The position numbers were made by a program, and so were the translations under genes. The notes under the pieces are model-generated. The model saw nothing but the letters and a program-made list of their open reading frames with translations, made no database searches and had not been told where the DNA came from. Positions 19,448-28,556 of a DNA stretch of 64,000 bases are shown in pieces (the first letter of the stretch is position 1; each line of letters starts with the position of its first letter). The DNA comes from Salegentibacter flavus (GTDB lineage Bacteria; Bacteroidota; Bacteroidia; Flavobacteriales; Flavobacteriaceae), in assembly GCF_900115145.1 (NCBI RefSeq), contig NZ_FOVL01000002.1:213041-277040 (forward strand), written 5' to 3'.

Positions 19448-22400
19448 TTAAAAGTCTTTTCTGATTAATTTAATTAATTGAATAATGATTAAAGGCAGTA
19501 TACTGGTAATTAATATTAATCCCCAGATGTGCATTTCAAGTTCATGGAAGGATAGAACTTCAGAAATAGTCGGGATATGGTAAGCTGCCACTAATACCGC
19601 AGCACAGAAAGCGAGGGCATACCAGATGAATTTGTTACGGGTAACCTGGTTGTTGAATATATTTTCTGTGGCTTCCCGCATATTGAAAACGTGAAGCAGT
19701 TGGGCAATAGCAAGGCTGAAAAAAGCTACATTATTGGTGATTTCTTCCGATTCTCCCCATACAAAATGCGCGTATAAATAGGCGCCGGTTATGCAGATTG
19801 TAAGGATCACTCCATATAGCGCCACCTGGATCCAGTTCTTTTTGGTTATTAGCGGTTCTTCCGGGTCTTTGGGTGGTTCTTTCATGATACCAGGGTTTCC
19901 TTCTCCCACCCCCAGTGCGAGTGCCGGGAACACATCTGAAAGCAGGTTAAGAAAAAGCAATTGCAATGGGAGCAGGGGTAAGGCTAGTAATCCGAAACTG
20001 ATAGATGCAATAATAAGAATTTCGCTTAAGTGATAGGATAACTGATAAATTATGAATTTCCTGATATTTCCAAAGATTATACGGCCTTGTTTAATGGCTT
20101 TTACAATAGATTCAAAGGTGTCGTCTTTAAGGACCATGTCTGAAACTTCCTGGGCAACCTGGGTGCCCCGTTTTCCCATGGCAATACCTATATTGGCCCT
20201 CTTTAAGGCAGGGGCGTCATTTATACCATCGCCGGTCATTCCAACTATTTCTCCCCGCTTCTGGAAATGCTTTATCAAGCTTAACTTCTGAGAAGGATCT
20301 ACGCGCGAAAAGATTGAAGTTTCGGTAATACCGGAATCTTTTTCATTTTCCAGCTTTTCCTTCAGTTCTTTTCCATTAATGATTCTGGATTTTTTGTCGC
20401 CTTCATTTTTATAAAGTTTCACCTGTTTTCCAACATTTCGAGCGGTTCCGGGGTGGTCACCAGTTACCATAATTACTTTGATCCCGGCTTCCCTGCAGGT
20501 GTTAATAGCCTCGGCCACCTCTTTTCTTGGCGGGTCCAGAAAACCGATGAAGCCGGCAAAGGTTAAATCTTGCAGAAATTCTTCCTCTTCAGGTAGGGAA
20601 TTGGTTTTTCTGTAAGCAAAACCTAAAACCCGCAAACCTTCATCAGAAAGTTCATCATTTTTGTTGTTCCAGAACTCTTTATCTTTTTCTGAAAGTTCCT
20701 TTTCCTCCCCATTTTCCAGAACCTTAGATGAGCGTTCCAAAATAGCATGGGCGGCTCCCTTTCCGGCAACATAGAAACCTTCTCCGTCTTCATCTTCATT
20801 AACCGATCCCATTACCATAGATTCAGAATCAAATGGGTCATGAAGTTCCCTTTTTAGGTTACGGAATTTTTTATAACGGCTTTTACTGAATTTACGGGTG
20901 TAATTAAGCAGCGCTATTTCCAGGGGATCTCCTTCTCCTTTACCGCTTTCATTTTCCCCAATGTCATCTCCGTTTTCACTTTCCTCTTCCTGTAATTCTT
21001 CTTCTTCCTCTTCTTCTTCAATTATTTCTTCGTCATCCCAATCGTTGCTATCTTTCTTGTTGGGTTTCCTATTATTTTCTTCTTTGGAAACATCTGGTTT
21101 TTCCTTTTCTTCTTTTGGTATTGTGTTTTTGCGAATGTGGATATTTATACCTTCATCACTTGTCGAAATATCAATATCCATATCGCTTTTCTCCCCGTCT
21201 TCTTCGTTTTTTGTTTTAGCATCTACGCTTACCCCATCTTTTTGGACATCAACATTTATGTCTATGTCTTTTTTCTCATGATCAGTTTCGCTGCTTTCTT
21301 TTTCCTGATCTTCTCCCGAAGTTACTTTGGGTTTTTTCCCTATATTTGATTTTTCTTCTGATGTATTTTTGTCTTCTGATTCAGCAGTAACGGCTGACTT
21401 TTCTATCTTAGCATCTTTTGAAGTTTTCCCCTGCTCTTCATTACTATTTTCTTCAATAGATTCCTGATTTTCTTCTTCTCCATCCAGCATTGCATCATTG
21501 GCAAGCACCGAAATTTTAAAGATTTGCTTAAAATTGGGGTTTTCTTCGGGAGCTTCTTTTTCTTTCATACCCGGCTGCTTTCCGGAATGCCAGTCTACGC
21601 TCATCCTAACATTACCCGGAAAATAAAAAGTGTCTACGGTGAGCTGATTTTTGGTAAGCGTTCCGGTTTTATCGGTAAAAATCACAGTGGTTTCCCCAAG
21701 CGTCTCTACTGCTTCAAGTTTTTTAACGACAACGTTCTTTTCTGCCAGCCTAAGCATCCCGCGGGCCAAAGCAATACTGGCTACGATAGGAAGTCCTTCA
21801 GGAATTGCGGCAATCGTCCAGGCAATTGAAGTTTGAATTAATATGTAAAGTTCTTTTCCAGATAGGTAGCCAAAAATAAGGAAAGCTACAGCCAGGCCTA
21901 TTGTTACGAAAATGAGGTGCCTGGTAAGTTTGTTTAGTTTTTGGTTTAACGGGATTTCGTCCTTTTTTTCTTCGCCAACCATGGCCGAAATACTTCCGAG
22001 CTCCGTACTCATCCCTGTACTATATACCACAGCCTTAGCCGTTCCTCCTGTGACGGCGGTCCCTTTGTAGAGAATATTTGTTCTGTCGGCAACCTGTGTT
22101 TTTTCTTCAATAGGTTCAGTAGATTTATTGACAGGAACAGACTCTCCGGTTAGCGGAGATTCATCAATAGCTAATTCGGTTGCTTCTAAAATTCGGGCAT
22201 CGGCTGATAATAAATCACCGGCTTCTACCAGTAAAATATCGCCGGGAACAATTTCTTCAGCATTAATTTTTTTTACCTGCCCATCTCGTAACAGCCTTGC
22301 CTCGATTTTATCCATATTTTTCAAGGCTTCCATAGACTTTTGGGCTTTAAACTCCATCCAAAAGCCTATTACCGTGTTAATGATGAGAACGATAATTATA

Positions 22401-22675
22401 GCTGTGCCTTCGGCATAATCACCAAACAGGAATGCCAGTAATGCTGCTGCAGTTAATAAATAAATGATAGGGTTGTTTAATTGAGCAAGAATTATCTGCC
22501 AGATGCTGCGTTCTTTTTGTTCTTCCAGAACGTTTGCTCCATATTTTTTTTTCCTCTTTTTAGCTTCCTTATCCGAAAGACCATTGTCAGGATCTGCAGA
22601 AAGTTCTTTTATGACTTCCTCTCCGGTTTTGCCATAAGCGTTTTCAACAATTTTAGATTTTTCCTCTTTTGCCAT
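19448..22675 (-). CDS. P-type (P2) cation-transporting ATPase with a 185-residue acidic insert
   Basis: TGES is at 177-180, PEGLP at 292-296, the phosphorylated aspartate in DKTGT at 335 and GDGINDAP in the P domain. Residues about 398-582 are an Asp/Glu/Lys/Ser-rich insert in the nucleotide-binding domain, just before GDPLEIALL; without it the protein would be of usual size (about 890). Helix 5 reads YHLSE, keeping a SERCA-like glutamate but with His for Asn768; helix 6 reads NLLSD. The transported ion could be Ca2+, Na+ or H+. It lies 20 bases after the GH65 gene. Confidence 0.92.
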   Translation of the reverse strand: MAKEEKSKIVENAYGKTGEEVIKELSADPDNGLSDKEAKKRKKKYGANVLEEQKERSIWQIILAQLNNPIIYLLTAAALLAFLFGDYAEGTAIIIVLIINTVIGFWMEFKAQKSMEALKNMDKIEARLLRDGQVKKINAEEIVPGDILLVEAGDLLSADARILEATELAIDESPLTGESVPVNKSTEPIEEKTQVADRTNILYKGTAVTGGTAKAVVYSTGMSTELGSISAMVGEEKKDEIPLNQKLNKLTRHLIFVTIGLAVAFLIFGYLSGKELYILIQTSIAWTIAAIPEGLPIVASIALARGMLRLAEKNVVVKKLEAVETLGETTVIFTDKTGTLTKNQLTVDTFYFPGNVRMSVDWHSGKQPGMKEKEAPEENPNFKQIFKISVLANDAMLDGEEENQESIEENSNEEQGKTSKDAKIEKSAVTAESEDKNTSEEKSNIGKKPKVTSGEDQEKESSETDHEKKDIDINVDVQKDGVSVDAKTKNEEDGEKSDMDIDISTSDEGINIHIRKNTIPKEEKEKPDVSKEENNRKPNKKDSNDWDDEEIIEEEEEEEELQEEESENGDDIGENESGKGEGDPLEIALLNYTRKFSKSRYKKFRNLKRELHDPFDSESMVMGSVNEDEDGEGFYVAGKGAAHAILERSSKVLENGEEKELSEKDKEFWNNKNDELSDEGLRVLGFAYRKTNSLPEEEEFLQDLTFAGFIGFLDPPRKEVAEAINTCREAGIKVIMVTGDHPGTARNVGKQVKLYKNEGDKKSRIINGKELKEKLENEKDSGITETSIFSRVDPSQKLSLIKHFQKRGEIVGMTGDGINDAPALKRANIGIAMGKRGTQVAQEVSDMVLKDDTFESIVKAIKQGRIIFGNIRKFIIYQLSYHLSEILIIASISFGLLALPLLPLQLLFLNLLSDVFPALALGVGEGNPGIMKEPPKDPEEPLITKKNWIQVALYGVILTICITGAYLYAHFVWGESEEITNNVAFFSLAIAQLLHVFNMREATENIFNNQVTRNKFIWYALAFCAAVLVAAYHIPTISEVLSFHELEMHIWGLILITSILPLIIIQLIKLIRKDF

Positions 22676-22695
22676 TTAAAAGATCTTAAACATAT

Positions 22696-25107
22696 TTACT
22701 GCACATTGGTATCTGTTAAAAGTGAAAATTCCCTTACTTCTCCAATTTTGAATTTATATAGTTCATCAAGAACCCCAATATTTACCTCATTGCTCCAGCC
22801 TTCTTCAAAAGAGATCTTTATTTTTTCATGATTCACAGCGACGAAGATCCAGTGTTTTTTGTAATTGATGCGCATAGAAATTTTTTTGATACTGTCAGGC
22901 ACTCTGGGATTTATCCATAAAGCATCATCACATACAGCAAGTCCTGCAAAATTGCGTTGAATAAGGTCTAATGATCCTGCCATCGCCCCCAAATGAATTC
23001 CCTCTGGTGTAGTCCCGCCCTGAATGTCTTCAAAATCACTAATAATAAGTGTTTCAAAATTCTTCCAGGATTTTGCTTTGTCATATTTTGACTGGATCCA
23101 TGAAAAAACCAGTCGGCTAAGGGTGGATCCATGAGAAGTGCGTTCACTGTAATACTCAATGTTTTTATTGATCATCCCTTCCTGAAATTCATATCCCAGA
23201 TTTTCAAGAATATTTTTTAATTCATCCTGAGTAAACAGGTAAAAAAGCATGAGGACATCTGCCTGTTTACTAGCCTTATAATTATTTGGGCTGTCTCCTT
23301 CTTTTTCAAGAATCCTGTCCAGGCGTTGTATATCTTCATATTTATCCTGGTAATCTTTCCACGGAAACTCCTGAAGATTTTCATAACCCTCAAATTGATT
23401 GATAATTCCATCTTTAATAAAGGGAACGTACATTTTTTTACTGATATTCTGCCACAAAGAAAATTCTGCATCATCGATGGCTAGAACCCGGAGCAATTCA
23501 CGTTTTCGGCTTTTTTCAATAAGTTCTAGAATCTCTAAAGCTTTTTGTAGCACCCAGGCTGCCATTATATTGGTATAAGCATTATTTTTTAGGCCTTGTT
23601 CATTAGAATCGGGATAGGAGGTATGATATTCGTCGGGCCCAACAACGTCGTGTATTTCATAACGATCCCGCTCCTTATTATATTTGGCTTTACTTGCCCA
23701 AAATAAAGCGATGCTCAGGAACATTTCTGCTCCAAAATAGGAAAGAAAGAGTTTGTCATCTGAGGCTACATAATAGTTCCAGATATTAAATGCAATAGCC
23801 GAATTCACATGTCGTTGTAAATGAGTATTATCCGGAATCCAATTTCCCGATTTGGGATTTAAATGTAATATCTGGCTTTCTTCCCTTCCGTTGCTGCCAC
23901 TTTGCCATGGAAACATTGCTCCTTTGTAGCCTTCCTGTGTGGCGGCATAGCGGGCTTCATCCAGTCTGTTATAACGATACATCAATAAACTCCTGGTGAT
24001 TTCAGGAAACCTCAGGTTGAGAAATGGATAAATATAAAGTTCATCCCAAAAAATGTGTCCTCTGTAAGCTTCCCCGTGCAAGCCTCTGGACGGTACCCCA
24101 ACGTCAAGATTCATCGTGTTTGGAGAGATGGTTTGCAGGCTATGAAAAATATGCAGACGTGCTAATTTTTGAATTTTTTCACTTCCAATGATGCCTATAT
24201 CAGACCGATGCCACAAAAACCTATAAGCTTCTTTTTGGCTAAAAAGCAATTCTTTGAACCTTCCCACTCGCTTAATATCTTTACAGGCTTCAAGGGATGC
24301 TTCTGTGATAGCTTTGTCGCGGCTTGTATAGATAGCCACGATCTTTTCGACCACGTATTTTTTTCCTTCTTTAGCTGAAAAATGAAAAACCTGTTCGATA
24401 TATCCATCTTTTTTATGGGAGCTGATATCGCTTTTTATAATTTTTTGCCTGGAATAAATTTGGGTCCTAGCAGCCTGAGCCATTATAATTTTCGATTGTT
24501 TTGTCTGTACCTGTAATAATATGCTATTCTCATTAATCACTTCGGTGTCCAGAGGATCTAAATGATGCCCTTCCAGTTCCCCGTACCGGGCAACATTATC
24601 ATTTATAACAGTACCGTCCAGAGCTGTGCGTATTTCTAAATTTCCGCTCCAGTTTTGAGGGGTGAAATGCCATTGGATAGCAGCCAGGTGAAGATCTTTC
24701 ATACTTACAAAGCGGCGGCTGTGAATGGAAGTTATTCGGCCATCAGGATCTTTTATTTTGAAAATTCGTTCCAGCGTGCCTGTTTTCATATCCAGGACCT
24801 GCTGGTAATCAATAATTTCTACTTTTTCAAGGTTTAACCATTCTCCTCCCTCAGGTCTGAAACTAAGGCAGAGCCAGTTGGGAAAATTCACAAGGTCCTC
24901 ATTTTCAATATTCCTGCCTGCAATTTTTGTTTTTGCCCGATTGTAACCTCCTGCCAGATAAGTTCCGGGATAGTTGAAGTTGTTATTGGAATTTTCTTCA
25001 GCCGCACCCCGGGTACCAATATAGCCGTTACCTAAAGTACAAAGAGCCTCCCGGAGTTTCTGTTCTTCTGGTTTCCAATCATTATAGATAATACGAAAAG
25101 GTGCCAT
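22696..25107 (-). CDS. GH65 disaccharide phosphorylase (trehalose/maltose/kojibiose type)
   Basis: Inverting phosphorylase splitting an alpha-glucoside with phosphate into beta-glucose 1-phosphate and glucose. The N-terminal beta-sandwich carries LCTLGNGYIGTRG at about 22-34; the (alpha/alpha)6 barrel carries SRGLHGEAYRGHIFWD at 340-355, the general acid E493 in DVVGPDEYH, and the C-terminal GTTPEGIHLGAMAG that binds phosphate. Length of 803 fits. There is no signal peptide, so it is cytosolic. It is 19 bases after the HAD fusion gene, whose two domains fit the steps before and after a trehalose phosphorylase; that context favours trehalose. Confidence 0.9.
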   Translation of the reverse strand: MAPFRIIYNDWKPEEQKLREALCTLGNGYIGTRGAAEENSNNNFNYPGTYLAGGYNRAKTKIAGRNIENEDLVNFPNWLCLSFRPEGGEWLNLEKVEIIDYQQVLDMKTGTLERIFKIKDPDGRITSIHSRRFVSMKDLHLAAIQWHFTPQNWSGNLEIRTALDGTVINDNVARYGELEGHHLDPLDTEVINENSILLQVQTKQSKIIMAQAARTQIYSRQKIIKSDISSHKKDGYIEQVFHFSAKEGKKYVVEKIVAIYTSRDKAITEASLEACKDIKRVGRFKELLFSQKEAYRFLWHRSDIGIIGSEKIQKLARLHIFHSLQTISPNTMNLDVGVPSRGLHGEAYRGHIFWDELYIYPFLNLRFPEITRSLLMYRYNRLDEARYAATQEGYKGAMFPWQSGSNGREESQILHLNPKSGNWIPDNTHLQRHVNSAIAFNIWNYYVASDDKLFLSYFGAEMFLSIALFWASKAKYNKERDRYEIHDVVGPDEYHTSYPDSNEQGLKNNAYTNIMAAWVLQKALEILELIEKSRKRELLRVLAIDDAEFSLWQNISKKMYVPFIKDGIINQFEGYENLQEFPWKDYQDKYEDIQRLDRILEKEGDSPNNYKASKQADVLMLFYLFTQDELKNILENLGYEFQEGMINKNIEYYSERTSHGSTLSRLVFSWIQSKYDKAKSWKNFETLIISDFEDIQGGTTPEGIHLGAMAGSLDLIQRNFAGLAVCDDALWINPRVPDSIKKISMRINYKKHWIFVAVNHEKIKISFEEGWSNEVNIGVLDELYKFKIGEVREFSLLTDTNVQ

Positions 25108-25126
25108 AATTCATTTTTTTTTCCGC

Positions 25127-26659
25127 CTATTTTATCCGATCTTTTAAATGTTGAAGAAACCTGGTCACTTCTTTAGTATTGCGAAGCGCTAAAGATGCAG
25201 AAGTTTCTTCACCGTGTGTGCCTACCAGGATCCCGACCTCATCTTTCCTAAGTGCCTCAAAGCCATCTTCATCGGTAATATCATCACCTAAATATATCCG
25301 AAGATATTTTTCCTTGTCCCAGCCCAGTTTTTCAGTAAGCCAATCCAGTGCATATCCTTTGTTCCAGTCTATATTCGGCTTGAGTTCCAGGACTTTCTTA
25401 CCGCTTCCGGTTTTTAATATATCCTGACGATCTGCTTCTTTCTGAACTGCATCTTTTACTTTCTGAACATCCTTTTTTTCCACATTTCTGTAATGAACAG
25501 CAATGGCGAATTTTTTTCTTTCGATATTTACACCCCGGATATCTTTTAACTGCTCCTTTAGACGTTTTTCAGCTTCATCGAGGGCAGGAGTAACTTCTTT
25601 TTCCGATTCGTGCACCATCTCCAGACCATCAGGCCCTGTAATATCAAATCCATGACTTCCGGCATAAATAACAGTATCTATTTCAATTTTTGATTTAAGA
25701 TCCTTGAGATCACGACCGCTGATGATCGCTACAGGAGTAATATTAGAAAGCTCGGCAATTATTTTCCTGTTATCATCCGGTAATTCTGCGGCGTCAGGAT
25801 CTGAAATAATAGGAGTCAATGTTCCGTCATAGTCAAGAAAGATAGTGATCTTCCTATTCCCTTTTATTTCAAATAGTTCCTCAATTTCTTCGAGGGCATT
25901 GGGAAGTGTCTCTGGTGTTTTTTTATCCAGGTATAAAAGTTCTGTGAGTTTTTTCACTACTATATCTGCACCAGCCTCCTTTAAAGACTTTTCTTTACCA
26001 TTTCTTGCCACACCAACCACACAGGCAAACCTTCCTTTTTTTCCTGCTTGTACTCCCTGGATGGCATCTTCTATTATGATAGTATCTTCAAGCTTTACAT
26101 TTAGATATTCAGCTGCTTTTACAAACATATCCGGTTCCGGTTTCCCTCTTAAGTTTTCCTCTTTTAATGTATTTCCATCTACTCTTACCTCAAACTTATC
26201 TTCAAGGCCTGTTTTTTCCATGATGTATTTACAGTTTCGGCTGGAAGAGATTATGGCAAGTTTTATATTCTCTTTTTCCCACTTTTTAATCATTTCCACG
26301 GCATCTTCATAAACTCGCACCCCGTCTTTTTCTATAACATCTCTAAAGATCTTGTTCTTTCTTTTTCCCAATCCGTGAACCGTATTTTTCTCAGGTTCAT
26401 CATCGGGGTTTCCTTCCGGGATGTCGATATTCCGGGACTTTAAGAAACCACGGATTCCATCCAGTCGTGGAATGCCATCTATATATTGGTTGTAGTCAAT
26501 TTTGATGTCCAAAGGCTGGAAATTTTCTCCTTCTCTTTTCTCCAAAAATTCATCAAACATTTTTTTCCAAGCCTTGGCATGAACTCTTGCAGTTTTAGTA
26601 ATCACTCCATCCATGTCTAAAATTACGGCTCCAAAATTCAGATTTTTAATTTTTGACAT
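25127..26659 (-). CDS. Fusion of beta-phosphoglucomutase-like HAD and trehalose-6-phosphate phosphatase
   Basis: Two complete HAD domains in 510 residues. The N-terminal one (about 8-245) has DMDGVI with D15/D17, SSSRN near 138-142, RGKPEPDMF near 171-179 and IIEDAIQGVQAG near 195-206, the pattern of beta-phosphoglucomutase. The C-terminal one (about 268-505) has LDYDGTLTPI with D276/D278, ISGRD and YLGDDITDEDGF, the pattern of trehalose-6-phosphatase (OtsB). An acidic linker (about 245-268) joins them. It opens the minus-strand run and precedes the GH65 gene by 19 bases. No trehalose-6-phosphate synthase is in the window. Confidence 0.9.
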   Translation of the reverse strand: MSKIKNLNFGAVILDMDGVITKTARVHAKAWKKMFDEFLEKREGENFQPLDIKIDYNQYIDGIPRLDGIRGFLKSRNIDIPEGNPDDEPEKNTVHGLGKRKNKIFRDVIEKDGVRVYEDAVEMIKKWEKENIKLAIISSSRNCKYIMEKTGLEDKFEVRVDGNTLKEENLRGKPEPDMFVKAAEYLNVKLEDTIIIEDAIQGVQAGKKGRFACVVGVARNGKEKSLKEAGADIVVKKLTELLYLDKKTPETLPNALEEIEELFEIKGNRKITIFLDYDGTLTPIISDPDAAELPDDNRKIIAELSNITPVAIISGRDLKDLKSKIEIDTVIYAGSHGFDITGPDGLEMVHESEKEVTPALDEAEKRLKEQLKDIRGVNIERKKFAIAVHYRNVEKKDVQKVKDAVQKEADRQDILKTGSGKKVLELKPNIDWNKGYALDWLTEKLGWDKEKYLRIYLGDDITDEDGFEALRKDEVGILVGTHGEETSASLALRNTKEVTRFLQHLKDRIK

Positions 26660-26850
26660 CTTACATTGATTTTTATTAATAAATACGTTATCAATTTTTA
26701 TGACTACCGATGATTACTTTAAATTAAGTTACTAATAATTTCCAGAACAATAGGGGAATCTTAAAGGATTAGAATAAATTTAACGAGCCAGGAGTAGTGA
26801 TATACAGTAGTACAACAGGAGAGTATTATTCTGAAAATAAAACAAAAAAA

Positions 26851-26877
26851 ACCTGCAGAATTTTTAATTCTGCAGGT
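26851..26877. terminator. Bidirectional intrinsic terminator
   Basis: ACCTGCAGAATT / AATTCTGCAGGT is a perfect 12-base stem with loop TTT, flanked by an A run on the left and a T run on the right. It lies 26 bases beyond the M1 peptidase stop on the minus strand. It separates the peptidase from the upstream side of the HAD/GH65 operon. Confidence 0.88.
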
Positions 26878-26902
26878 TTTTTTTAGGTGTTGATTTTTTT
26901 AC

Positions 26903-28537
26903 TTATTCCATAAGAGAGGAATCTATATAAAACTCAAGATCGTTCACTCTTATATCATCCGGATCTTCTACTTCTGAATCAAAAAACTGCCAGCTTTTAG
27001 TCGGGAAGATTCTCTGTTCGGTTTCATCTATAAAAATATCAACCGGCATTGCAAACTGTTCAACGTCGGCTTGCCAGCGATAACCAATTTTTCCATTTTC
27101 TTCTTTAAACTGAAGTTGAGGTAATTGAGAATGTCTTAGATATTGATCAAAAACAGGCTGAAGATCTACCTCCACAGCTTCGTTAAAAAATGCTTCGGTT
27201 TGCTCGGTATCTATAGTTTGGTGTTTATAGGTTTCGGTGTAATCTTTAAGGGTTTTCCACCATAGTTCATCATCGTCATAAATACTTCTGATCGTATTTA
27301 ATAAATTAGCTCCCTTAGGGTACATATCGCCAGAACCTTCACTATTCACACCATAATTCCCGATTATAGGTTTGGAATTACCAATCCCACGTCTTGTTCC
27401 TTTAAGATATTCCAGCGCTTCCTCTTTTCCCCAGCGACATTCTATATAAACGGCTTCAGAATAAGAGGTAAAACCTTCGTGGATCCACATATCAGCAATA
27501 TCGTTGGCGGTGATGCTGTTTCCATACCATTCGTGCCCCGATTCGTGGATGATAATGAAATCCCATTTCAAACCTATTCCGGTCCCTGAAAGATCGTTGC
27601 CCAGATAGCCCATTTTATATTCGTTTCCGTAGGCCACGGCACTTTGGTGTTCCATTCCTAAATATGGAGTTTCCACCAACTTAAATCCATCTTCCACAAA
27701 AGGATATTCCCCGAATTTTTCATAAAAACAATCCATCATTGGTTTTACTTCTTCAAACTGCTTTTTTGCTTTTTCCAGGTTGTAGGGCAAAACGTAGTAA
27801 TCGAGTTGCAGACCTTTATAGGAATCTGAAAAATGCTCATAATTCGCGATGTTTATCATCACGTTGTAATTGTTGATGGGATTAACGGTTTTCCAGCTCC
27901 ACTGTGTAAAACCGTCGCCAAGATCTTTTTCTCCCAGAAACTGCCCATTGGATACATTCATAAGACCGTTGGGAACTGCTATATCCAGCTGAACTTCTTC
28001 CGGTTCATCGCTTTGGTGATCTTTGTTGGGATACCAAAGGCTGGCCCCGGTGCCTTGAACGGCAACGCCAATCCAATAATCACCATTTTCATCTTTATCC
28101 CAAACAAATCCACCATCCCAGGGGGCATTTTTTGCAACAATAGGATGCCCGGAGTAATAGAACTGAATTTCTCCTTTTTCATCAGCCTTCACCGATTTGT
28201 CTAATTCAATAAAAACTGCATTGTGTTTGCGTTCATAAGCTAAAACTTCACCATTCTGAAGAATAGAATCTACTTTCATATTTTCAAAAAGATCTATTTG
28301 AATAACAGAAAGGTCTTCTTCAGCAATAAAACTAATGGTATTAGAACCGGAAATAAATTGTTTTACAGGTTCAACCTTGAGTTTAAGATGATATTTCTGA
28401 ACATCATAGGCTCTTTCGGGGCGAAGGGAGCCTCTAAGACTATCGGCTTCGGTATAATTTCCTTCTTTGTTGCTCAGGACCTGTGCCGACAGAGAAGAAG
28501 TGATTAATGCCAAAGCAAGTATGAATATATTTTTCAT
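26903..28537 (-). CDS. Secreted M1-family metallopeptidase
   Basis: Zinc aminopeptidase-like enzyme exported by a signal peptide (residues 1-18, ending SLSA|Q). The zinc site is HESGH at 331-335 with the third ligand E354 in HEGFTSYSEA; the exopeptidase motif GxMEN appears as GMEHQ near 294-298. It keeps the N-terminal beta domain and thermolysin-like domain but lacks the long C-terminal HEAT-like domain, as in other short bacterial M1 enzymes. It is 19 bases from the upstream carboxylase gene on the same strand. Confidence 0.9.
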   Translation of the reverse strand: MKNIFILALALITSSLSAQVLSNKEGNYTEADSLRGSLRPERAYDVQKYHLKLKVEPVKQFISGSNTISFIAEEDLSVIQIDLFENMKVDSILQNGEVLAYERKHNAVFIELDKSVKADEKGEIQFYYSGHPIVAKNAPWDGGFVWDKDENGDYWIGVAVQGTGASLWYPNKDHQSDEPEEVQLDIAVPNGLMNVSNGQFLGEKDLGDGFTQWSWKTVNPINNYNVMINIANYEHFSDSYKGLQLDYYVLPYNLEKAKKQFEEVKPMMDCFYEKFGEYPFVEDGFKLVETPYLGMEHQSAVAYGNEYKMGYLGNDLSGTGIGLKWDFIIIHESGHEWYGNSITANDIADMWIHEGFTSYSEAVYIECRWGKEEALEYLKGTRRGIGNSKPIIGNYGVNSEGSGDMYPKGANLLNTIRSIYDDDELWWKTLKDYTETYKHQTIDTEQTEAFFNEAVEVDLQPVFDQYLRHSQLPQLQFKEENGKIGYRWQADVEQFAMPVDIFIDETEQRIFPTKSWQFFDSEVEDPDDIRVNDLEFYIDSSLME

Positions 28538-28556
28538 AAGAATTTTAAAAGGTTTA

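Noticed and set aside
20930..21484. The acidic insert as an assembly artefact or a separate gene
   Set aside because: The frame stays open through the entire insert and conserved P-type ATPase blocks resume immediately on both sides.
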